Shown here in pieces: positions 55,242-61,867 of a stretch of 64,000 nt of DNA (positions are counted from its first letter, which is position 1; every line of letters starts with the position of its first letter). The notes beneath the pieces are model-generated. The model had not been told where the DNA came from. It worked only from the letters and a program-made list of their open reading frames with translations, and searched no databases. A program made the translations under genes and the position numbers. Origin of the DNA: Sphingobacteriaceae bacterium GW460-11-11-14-LB5 (lineage in GTDB: Bacteria > Bacteroidota > Bacteroidia > Sphingobacteriales > Sphingobacteriaceae); the NCBI GenBank assembly GCA_002151545.1, contig CP021237.1, positions 1,054,001 through 1,118,000 of the forward strand, given 5' to 3'.

Positions 55242-56330
55242 TTATTGAGTTTTTAGACTTTCGAACAAGAAAACCTGTTTAGACGCGATGATGCGATCGC
55301 CGGCCTGTACACCTTTGCTGATGTAGGTTTTGTCGGCTGTTTTCCGCCCGATTTCGATCTCCTGGACCCTCACTTTGTGGTCCTGACCTAAGACTAGCAC
55401 ATAATTTTTGTTTTCATCGAAAATAACTGCCCTTGAGTTTAATACCGGAAGATCGATGGCCGAATTTGCTGAAACTTTTACCGTTCCGAGCATACCTGGT
55501 TTTAATAAAAATTCATGATTTGGGATCACAACCCTTGCATTCATTACCTTGCTATCCTGATCTACCTGATTATATAATTTCTCTATTTTTCCTTTAAAAA
55601 CCTTGTCGGGATAGGAGAGGGTAAATAAACTCACTTCATCACCGGCTTTAACACGCGAAATATCCGATTCGTAAATGTTGATCATAGCCCAAACATTGGA
55701 GAGATCGGCAATAGTAAAGAGGCTTTTGTTGTTGTCGCTGCGTAACTGCATATTTTGGGTTACGTTTTTTTCAATCACAAAACCATTAATGGGCGATTTA
55801 ATAGCATATAATCCGGTACTGCTTCCACCATTGAGTTTTAATACGGAGTTAGCCCTTTTGGCTTCTGCTTTTTTAATCTGGTAATCGTTTTTGGCTTCAT
55901 CGAGCTCTTTTGCCGAGGATAAACCACTTTGAAAAAGCTGCTCGGCCTGTTTTAACGATCGCTCAGTATTTTTAAGTTCGGCGTTTGCGGTAATTACCTC
56001 TTTGTCAAATCCGGCCATTTCAGAACTATTTACCGTGGCCAGCGTTTGTCCGTTCACAACCTGATCGCCCAACCTTACACCAACGCGATTTACGATGCCG
56101 CTTACCATCGGAAAAAGTTCTGAGCGACGTTCTTCATCTGCTGCAATTTTGGCTGAAAACATCAGTTCTGTTTTGCTGTTGGCCTGTTGCACGGTATCAA
56201 TCAGCAAGCGGTTAATCAGGGAATCGGTAATGGCAAATTTATCGTTTGGCACGGTCGTTTTATGTTCGTTGCAGGAAAATATTAAACTGCTTGCAGCAAT
56301 GAGTACAGTGTTTTTATAAAGATTTTGCAT
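55242..56330 (-). CDS. czcB: RND efflux periplasmic adaptor (CzcB/CusB)
   Basis: 362 aa. Lipoprotein signal ends LIFSC. HlyD-like layout: beta-barrel/lipoyl start (VSGIVNRVGVRLGDQVVNGQ), coiled-coil hairpin (about 110-160), second lipoyl half (YAIKSPINGFVIEKNV), then the barrel (NVWAMINIYESDISRVKAG) and membrane-proximal domain. No extra metal-binding domain. It joins CzcA to the TolC protein. Confidence 0.92.
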   Translation of the reverse strand: MQNLYKNTVLIAASSLIFSCNEHKTTVPNDKFAITDSLINRLLIDTVQQANSKTELMFSAKIAADEERRSELFPMVSGIVNRVGVRLGDQVVNGQTLATVNSSEMAGFDKEVITANAELKNTERSLKQAEQLFQSGLSSAKELDEAKNDYQIKKAEAKRANSVLKLNGGSSTGLYAIKSPINGFVIEKNVTQNMQLRSDNNKSLFTIADLSNVWAMINIYESDISRVKAGDEVSLFTLSYPDKVFKGKIEKLYNQVDQDSKVMNARVVIPNHEFLLKPGMLGTVKVSANSAIDLPVLNSRAVIFDENKNYVLVLGQDHKVRVQEIEIGRKTADKTYISKGVQAGDRIIASKQVFLFESLKTQ

Positions 56331-56335
56331 GAGAT

Positions 56336-57607
56336 TTATTTAAAAATATTAGAACCGGTTACATAATTGAGCTCAGCACGGGTGCTCATTCTTTCGAATT
56401 GGAGTTTATTCAATTGTAGCGTATTTTCTTTGTAGGCATCATAGAGGTCTAAAAATTCGATCAGGCTGATGTTCCTTGCTTTGAAATTTTTAATGAGGGC
56501 AGAAATGAGTATATTAAAATCGGTACTAAAGGCAGGATCGATCTCTTGGTACAATTTTTCGTTGCGTAAAGCGGTTTTGTAGCTGTTAAATACTTCATTC
56601 TCGAGTAGGGCTTCCTGTTTTTTGATGTTCAAATCGGCTGCAGCTATACCAACTTGGGCTTTTTTAATTTCACCCTGGTTTCTGGAGAAAAGTGGAATGG
56701 GAATTTTGATGCCCAAACCTGTATATTTTTCAGGATAATTACCTTTTAAATCATAACTAAGGCCGATTTCTATATCGGGAATGGCCATAGCCTTTTGCAG
56801 TTTTAAATTCCGCATGTTGTAAAGGAGCTCGGTTTTGGCTAATTTAAGGTCGGCGCGGTTGGCTCTTGCAGAATCTAATAAGGAACTGTAAGGGATTTTA
56901 TCGAGCAATCCGCTCTTAAAATCTGCTTGATCTACAATTAAAGAAAGTGAAATATTGGCATCCAAACCACAGAGTAGCTTAAGGTCTTTGTAATGATCTT
57001 CCAGGTCGTTCAGTAAGCCCGCCTGTTCGGCTTTAAGATTGATTAACAGTGATTTAATTCTGATGACATCTTTTGCGGCAATATTGCCCATTTTTAACTG
57101 GATATTATAAGCTTTTAATAATTGATCGGTAGAGCTGATCTGTTCCTGATACAGTTTAACTGATTGTGCGGAGAAATAGGTTTTATAAAACGTGTTGACC
57201 AGTTCGAATTTTAATGTTCGCATCAGATCGAAATATTCATATTCGGCTAGCTTAACCCCGGTTTGAGCCAGTTTGATGTTTTTATTGCGTTTGCCAGCAA
57301 GTTTGAATAGCTGCGAAATAGAAGCCGCGTATTGTCCGTAAGCATAAGAGGTTTGCAGGAATTTCTTTGTTTCGTGGTTGTAAAACAGATTTTCGTATTC
57401 AAGGGTAGGATTATCAAAGAGTTTGGCGGTAATAATTTCGGCCTTTGCCTGATCGATCTCGTAATTACCGGCCAGGAGATCATAATTGTGTTTTAAAAAA
57501 AGGCTTTCTGTTTTACTAAGGGTTAAGCTTAGCGTATCTTTTTGTGCAAAAGTTGCTCCAGGCCTGATCGCCAAAAAGAAAATGAGCAACGTACATATTA
57601 TTCTCAT
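56336..57607 (-). CDS. TolC-family outer-membrane efflux protein (CzcC)
   Basis: 423 aa. The signal peptide ends ATFAQ. Long alpha-hairpin segments of the outer-membrane factor family are visible, e.g. ARANRADLKLAKTELLYNMR and GLGIKIPIPLFSRNQGEIKK. First gene of the efflux operon; the adaptor gene follows after 5 nt. Its promoter has a perfect -7 element directly before the ATG and four operator-like repeats above it. Confidence 0.92.
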   Translation of the reverse strand: MRIICTLLIFFLAIRPGATFAQKDTLSLTLSKTESLFLKHNYDLLAGNYEIDQAKAEIITAKLFDNPTLEYENLFYNHETKKFLQTSYAYGQYAASISQLFKLAGKRNKNIKLAQTGVKLAEYEYFDLMRTLKFELVNTFYKTYFSAQSVKLYQEQISSTDQLLKAYNIQLKMGNIAAKDVIRIKSLLINLKAEQAGLLNDLEDHYKDLKLLCGLDANISLSLIVDQADFKSGLLDKIPYSSLLDSARANRADLKLAKTELLYNMRNLKLQKAMAIPDIEIGLSYDLKGNYPEKYTGLGIKIPIPLFSRNQGEIKKAQVGIAAADLNIKKQEALLENEVFNSYKTALRNEKLYQEIDPAFSTDFNILISALIKNFKARNISLIEFLDLYDAYKENTLQLNKLQFERMSTRAELNYVTGSNIFK

Positions 57608-57611
57608 ATGG

Positions 57612-57619
57612 CAAAGCTA
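57612..57619 (-). promoter_or_regulatory. efflux operon promoter, leaderless type
   Basis: The coding strand reads TAGCTTTG (complement of CAAAGCTA), a perfect TAnnTTTG match, 4 nt before the ATG at 57607. Confidence 0.7.
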
Positions 57620-57629
57620 TCCTTGCCGA

Positions 57630-57668
57630 ATTAAAGGGAGATTAAACGGAAATTAAAAGGGAATTAAA
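57630..57668 (-). promoter_or_regulatory. four direct repeats at 11-bp spacing, candidate regulator operator
   Basis: ATTAAA occurs at 57630, 57641, 57652 and 57663, exactly 11 bp apart, each followed within 1-3 nt by GG. It lies directly upstream of the -7 element of the efflux operon. Tandem sites at about one helical turn are typical of OmpR-family regulators; the CusR-like regulator gene is the obvious candidate. Confidence 0.65.
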
Positions 57669-57723
57669 GTTGGGACGCTAATTGTCCTGCTGAATTTATT
57701 TTAGCATCTATTCTGTCGCTAAG

Positions 57724-57744
57724 ACCCTGAAATGAATTCAGGGT
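57724..57744. repeat. hairpin between kinase and efflux operon
   Basis: ACCCTGAA/TTCAGGGT (57724-57731, 57737-57744) followed by GACG; a short member of the CGTCA-ended repeats. It may end transcription of the two-component genes. Confidence 0.55.
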
Positions 57745-57786
57745 GACGATCGAGTTGTAAAATTAGAATGAAGTAATAAATAGCTA

Positions 57787-59139
57787 CTAAAGCTTTGTCA
57801 ATCTCACCGTAAAAGTGCAACCTCCTTTTTCAAGATTTGTGGTAGTTATTTCACCTTTTAGCAGATCGATAATTTTTTGAGCCATATAAAGTCCCATTCC
57901 TTCGCCATGACGACCAAAATCTTTTGCCCGCGTATAAAAGGGTTTGAAAATATTTTCCTGTTCCTCAGTAGCGATACCTGTTCCATTGTCCGTAATGTGA
58001 ATGAGAAAGTCATTTTCAGCTGCTTCAACAACAACGCTTACCTGTTGATTGTCAGAAAATTTAAAAGCATTTGAAATGATATTATCCAAGACAATTTGTA
58101 ATAGTACAGCATTGGCCAATATTTCAGGTTTTGGATCAATGGGATTTTGATAGGTAATTTTAAGGTCAAGGTTTTTCTGCGCTTTCCACTCAGATTGTAT
58201 TTTGAGAAGCAGGTGGTCTAACCTGATTGGAATAAGTTGAGAATTGATCAGTTCCAGATCCATTTTTGCAAGAGCGAGCAATCCGGTAATGATGTGTTCC
58301 ATTTTCTCGGCATCTTCGAGCATAGAAGCAATTACCTTTTCATAAGCTGTATGGTCTCTTTCTTTGGATAAAGCTAATTCAGCATTCATCATGATCCGCG
58401 TTACGGGTGTGCGAAGTTCGTGAGAGGCATTGGCCACAAAGGTTTTCTGTAAAATAAAAGCCTGTTCCAGTTCTTCCATTAAATGATTGAAGCTTTTGGC
58501 AATCAGGTTGATTTCATCTTTATTGTGCTTTTCTTCTACCCTGAACTCCATGTTCTGCGAGCCCGCCTGTTTTACTTCCTGCATAAACTTTTGTAGGGGT
58601 TTTAGCATATTTTGTGCAATCCACCGGCTCAACAATAGCACGATGAGGAAAATTAGAATGAAGATGAAAATCATGATCTTCAATAACTTATCGAGCCTGT
58701 TGTGCGAGCCTTGATCATCTGCTGAAGCCAGGATTACAAAGTCGCCCTGATTATCTTTGTAATAAATGCCAACTACCTGCCGCTGGCCATCAGTATATTT
58801 TAAACGGCCTTTTTTGCGAACTTCATCGATAGTAGAATTAGTCCAGTATTGAGCAGAATCGCCAATAAAGGTGGCCCTGTTTTTATTGTCGTAAATGCGA
58901 GTAACTTCGCCGTTTAACTTTTGCAGGTATTTATGGCGCACATTGTTCAACGCATCCCGACTAATTTCGTCGGCTTCGAGGTAAAGTTTGGCCGTAACCA
59001 TGGTACGGTCGGTGAGGCGCTCGAAAAAATCTGCTTCCAAAAATTTCATGAAAGTAAAATACACAGTACAAAGTACAGCAAACAGCAATGAGGTGCTGAT
59101 CAATGTAAAATATAATGCTATGCGATCCTTTATTTTCAT
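57787..59139 (-). CDS. sensor histidine kinase (CusS-like)
   Basis: 450 aa. An N-terminal transmembrane helix, a periplasmic sensing loop of about 115 residues, a second helix (IFIFILIFLIVLLLSRWIAQ) and HAMP lead into the kinase. The phospho-His is in NASHELRTPVTRIMMNAEL, the N box in LDNIISNAFKFSD and G boxes in DNGTGIATEE and GEGMGLYMAQ. Start and stop overlap with the regulator gene (TAATG). Probably senses metal in the periplasm. Confidence 0.92.
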   Translation of the reverse strand: MKIKDRIALYFTLISTSLLFAVLCTVYFTFMKFLEADFFERLTDRTMVTAKLYLEADEISRDALNNVRHKYLQKLNGEVTRIYDNKNRATFIGDSAQYWTNSTIDEVRKKGRLKYTDGQRQVVGIYYKDNQGDFVILASADDQGSHNRLDKLLKIMIFIFILIFLIVLLLSRWIAQNMLKPLQKFMQEVKQAGSQNMEFRVEEKHNKDEINLIAKSFNHLMEELEQAFILQKTFVANASHELRTPVTRIMMNAELALSKERDHTAYEKVIASMLEDAEKMEHIITGLLALAKMDLELINSQLIPIRLDHLLLKIQSEWKAQKNLDLKITYQNPIDPKPEILANAVLLQIVLDNIISNAFKFSDNQQVSVVVEAAENDFLIHITDNGTGIATEEQENIFKPFYTRAKDFGRHGEGMGLYMAQKIIDLLKGEITTTNLEKGGCTFTVRLTKL

Positions 59140-59816
59140 TATTTCAGGATATAACCCATATTGATTTTGGTGTGGATGAGTTTCCGTTCAAAACCCTTTT
59201 CGATCTTTTTTCGTAAGAAATTGATATACACATCAATTACATTGGTTCCGGTTTCGAAACTGATGTCCCAAACTTGCTCTGCTATAAATTGCCGCGAGAG
59301 TAAACGGTTGGGATTGTGCATAAACAGTTCGAGCAGCACAAATTCTTTGGCGCTAAGTTCAATGGTTTTTCCTCCACGGCTTACTTCTTTGCTGTAAGTA
59401 TTGAGCACTAGGTCTTCGAAATATAATTTATGATCAGTTTGAGCGGTAACAATAGGTTGTCTGCGTAAAAGTGCAGCAACTCTTGCCAGGAGTTCTTTCA
59501 GGTGGAAAGGTTTTACCAGATAATCATCAGCCCCAGCTCCCAGGCCTGTAACCTTATCATCAATAGCACCCAAAGCGGTAAGCATCAAAATCGGTGTTTG
59601 CACGGCATTTCCACGGATGTGTTTACAAAGCTGAATGCCGTTAAGCCGCGGCATCATTACATCGATAATGAACAGGTTAAAGCTTTCGCCCAAGAAAAGC
59701 TCCAGTGCATCAATACCGTTGGCTACAGTAAACACCTGGTAATCGTTTTCTTCGAGTGCCGATTTTAAGAGTTCAGCAATTTTAGGGTCGTCTTCAGCTA
59801 TTCCAATCTTTAGCAT
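59139..59816 (-). CDS. OmpR-family response regulator (CusR-like)
   Basis: 225 aa. The receiver domain has EDDPK (about 7-11), phospho-Asp in LFIIDVMMPRLNG and Lys in LVKPFHLKEL. The winged-helix Trans_reg_C domain has LSAKEFVLLELFMHNPNRL and a recognition helix around ETGTNVIDVYINFLRKK. The upstream region carries a leaderless-type promoter and two TTAAAATGG repeats like those before the efflux operon, so autoregulation is likely. Confidence 0.94.
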   Translation of the reverse strand: MLKIGIAEDDPKIAELLKSALEENDYQVFTVANGIDALELFLGESFNLFIIDVMMPRLNGIQLCKHIRGNAVQTPILMLTALGAIDDKVTGLGAGADDYLVKPFHLKELLARVAALLRRQPIVTAQTDHKLYFEDLVLNTYSKEVSRGGKTIELSAKEFVLLELFMHNPNRLLSRQFIAEQVWDISFETGTNVIDVYINFLRKKIEKGFERKLIHTKINMGYILK

Positions 59817-59820
59817 CCGA

Positions 59821-59828
59821 CAAAAGTA
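59821..59828 (-). promoter_or_regulatory. two-component operon promoter, leaderless type
   Basis: The coding strand reads TACTTTTG (complement of CAAAAGTA), a perfect TAnnTTTG match, 4 nt before the regulator ATG at 59816. Confidence 0.65.
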
Positions 59829-59839
59829 ACCATCTCATC

Positions 59840-59867
59840 TTAAAATGGGATTAAAATGGTTAATTTG
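59840..59867 (-). promoter_or_regulatory. direct repeats at 11-bp spacing, candidate autoregulatory operator
   Basis: TTAAAATGG at 59840-59848 and again at 59851-59859, followed by a weaker TTAATTTG. Spacing, core word and distance to the -7 element (12 bp) match the repeats of the efflux promoter at 57630-57668. Confidence 0.6.
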
Positions 59868-59877
59868 TTGATTGTAT

Positions 59878-59885
59878 TATATTTG
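59878..59885 (+). promoter_or_regulatory. alkA-like gene promoter -7 element
   Basis: TATATTTG, a perfect match. It lies just before the first copy of the 109-bp tandem duplication; the second copy lacks it. Confidence 0.6.
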
Positions 59886-60100
59886 AATATACAAAATTGA
59901 TCCGTTCCAATCAACATCCATAAAAATGTTCGAAACTTTTGATCAGACCAACTTCCACCAGCTTTGTAATTTAGTAGGCAGCAGCGATGCATTGAATATA
60001 CAAAATTGATCCGTTCCAATCAACATCCATAAAAATGTTCGAAACTTTTGATCAGACCAACTTCCACCAGCTTTGTAATTTAGTAGGCAGCAGCGATGCA
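59883..60100. repeat. 109-bp exact tandem duplication
   Basis: 59883-59991 and 59992-60100 appear identical base for base. The unit contains the leader, start codon and first 22 codons of the glycosylase gene. Exact identity points to a very recent event or to an assembly artefact. Confidence 0.93.
59926..60009 (+). pseudogene. truncated 5' copy of the glycosylase gene
   Basis: The first copy of the duplication begins with the same ATG and 22 codons as the real gene (MFETFDQTNFHQ to SSDA), then runs five junction codons (LNIQN) into a TGA at 60007-60009. If translated it yields a 27-aa peptide upstream of the intact gene. Confidence 0.8.
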
Positions 60101-60664
60101 GATTTACAACCCATCTTGGATAAATATGGATACCCACCTTTCTGGTCGAGACCGAATACTTTCGAATCACTTATACATATTATCCTGGAACAACAGGTTT
60201 CTTTGGCATCAGCATTGGCTGCCTTAAATAAGCTGAAAGAAAAGATAGGAGAAGTTGTGCCTGAACGCTTATTTTTGCTTACCGATCAGGAATTAAGAGA
60301 TTGTTATTTCAGTCGGCAAAAAACGATTTATGTTCGTCATTTGGCCGAAAGCCTGATCAGTGGAACATTGTCTTTAAGCAAAATGGAAACAATGGACGAT
60401 GTAACTATTAGAAACCAGCTTAAAAGCATTAAAGGTATCGGCGATTGGACGGTAGATATTTACCTGATTTTTACTTTGCACCATACCGATGTTTTTCCGA
60501 TCGGTGATTTGGCTGCGGTTAACTCATTAAAGAAAGTAAAAGGCTTGGAAGCAGGGCTTAGTAAAGAAGAAATATTGGCAGTAGCTGATCAATTTAAACC
60601 TCACCGAACCATTGCTACAATGTTGTTATGGCATGCTTATCTGGAAGAAAGGAAAAAGAAATAG
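60035..60664 (+). CDS. DNA-3-methyladenine glycosylase, AlkA/HhH-GPD type
   Basis: 209 aa. Removes alkylated bases from DNA. The helix-hairpin-helix is LKSIKGIGDWTVDIYLIF (about 128-145) and the catalytic Asp lies in FPIGDLAAV. LEQQVSLASALAALNKL is the typical first motif. The N-terminal AlkA subdomain is absent, as in short Bacteroidota homologues. The ATG at 60035 lies in the second copy of a 109-bp duplication, so its leader is 109 nt longer than before. Confidence 0.9.
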   Translation: MFETFDQTNFHQLCNLVGSSDADLQPILDKYGYPPFWSRPNTFESLIHIILEQQVSLASALAALNKLKEKIGEVVPERLFLLTDQELRDCYFSRQKTIYVRHLAESLISGTLSLSKMETMDDVTIRNQLKSIKGIGDWTVDIYLIFTLHHTDVFPIGDLAAVNSLKKVKGLEAGLSKEEILAVADQFKPHRTIATMLLWHAYLEERKKK

Positions 60665-60681
60665 CTTAGTTAAGCGCGTTA

Positions 60682-60796
60682 CGTCATTCCCAACCCGATA
60701 GCTATCGGGTTGATTGGGAACCACAGTGTGCTCATGAAGATAATCTTAATGCCAAATACTAGTGCTTTAAGATTACCCGCCTGCGCGGGAATGACG
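60682..60796. repeat. palindromic CGTCAT-type intergenic repeat R3
   Basis: Outer ends CGTCATTCCC (60682-60691) and GGGAATGACG (60787-60796) are inverted; an inner palindrome CCCGATAGCTATCGGG spans 60694-60709. It lies between the glycosylase and SDR stop codons. Confidence 0.8.
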
Positions 60797-60822
60797 CGTC
60801 TTGATGAATTGAGTATAAATAT

Positions 60823-61605
60823 TTACAACAAAGCCCTATCCAGGTGTACGTAACCGCCATCCACATGGATCAGCTGGCCTGTAGTATGACTGGATTTATC
60901 TGATAATAAGAATACCGCCATGCTGGCAATCTCATCCACACTGGTCATTCTGTTTTCAAAAGGGATTTTATCGGTAATGTTCTTTAGTTTTTCATCACGG
61001 TCTTCAAAAGAGTTAATCCATTTCTCGTATAACGGAGTCCAGGCTTCGGCCACAATAATGGCATTAACACGAATGCTAAATGGCAACAATTCTACTGCCC
61101 ACTCGCGGGTTAAGGCATTTCTGGCACCGTTAGATGCGGCATAACCAGATGTTCCACCTTGTCCGGTTTCTGCAGTTTTGCTACCGATATTTAAAATCGA
61201 ACCCTTGCTTTGTTTAAGTGCAGGCAGGGCATGTTTGGCTAAAAGGTAATAATGCACCACATTTTTATGTAGCGATTCCATAAAACCTTCATAAGTGCCA
61301 TTTTCAAGGCCAACACCATCGTTAACTCCAGCATTGTTCACTAAGCCATCTATTCTGCCATATTTTGCCAATATTGCATCAACAATGGTTTTGCAGCTTT
61401 CAGGTGCGGTAAGCTCTGCCGTAAAATAATCTGCTTTTAAGCCTAGATCTGTTATTTCCTGAAGCATTTTCAGGTTATCATTTTCGTTACGGCCAATAAT
61501 GATGGGGAAAGCATTTTCAATAGCTAAAGCTTTCACAATTGCTGCGCCAATGCCTTTTGCGCCACCGCTCACCAGGATTATTTTGCCGTCTAAATTTAAA
61601 TTCAT
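60823..61605 (-). CDS. SDR dehydrogenase, probably sugar (L-fucose-type) dehydrogenase
   Basis: 260 aa. NAD-binding SGGAKGIG (13-20), NNAGVNDG, catalytic Ser in NIGSKTAETG, and C-terminal GQLIHVDGGYVHLD. The catalytic Y-x3-K reads Y-A-A-S-N (about residue 157 on), with Asn in place of Lys; this may be a trait of the subfamily or a loss of activity. Next to a UxaA-type dehydratase and a FucP-like permease, which suggests non-phosphorylating L-fucose oxidation. Confidence 0.78.
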   Translation of the reverse strand: MNLNLDGKIILVSGGAKGIGAAIVKALAIENAFPIIIGRNENDNLKMLQEITDLGLKADYFTAELTAPESCKTIVDAILAKYGRIDGLVNNAGVNDGVGLENGTYEGFMESLHKNVVHYYLLAKHALPALKQSKGSILNIGSKTAETGQGGTSGYAASNGARNALTREWAVELLPFSIRVNAIIVAEAWTPLYEKWINSFEDRDEKLKNITDKIPFENRMTSVDEIASMAVFLLSDKSSHTTGQLIHVDGGYVHLDRALL

Positions 61606-61692
61606 ATTTGGTTAATGTTTTGTTGTTATAACTGCTGAGCGCAAAGCGTTTAAGTTGAAAGCATTACGAGGTTGTATCATAAATGTAGATTT

Positions 61693-61780
61693 GTCATCCT
61701 GAGCTTGTCGAAGGACCTATTTAAACTCTCTTAAGGTGTTTCGACTACTTGTCCCGATTCTTCGGGAAACTCAACATGAC
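61693..61780. repeat. GTCAT-ended intergenic repeat R4
   Basis: GTCATCCTGAGCTTGTCGAAGGAC at the left (starting 61693; outer GTCAT) is answered by TTTCGAC and an outer ATGAC at 61776-61780. A CCCGATTCTTCGGG hairpin lies inside. Degenerate relative of R1-R3. Confidence 0.6.
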
Positions 61781-61867
61781 AGCATCTGACCTGAATTGCC
61801 TGTATCATGCTAACTCAAATTTAGCTCAGGACATACATCTTTCCTCTTCCCTCGTCCATCTTCCATG

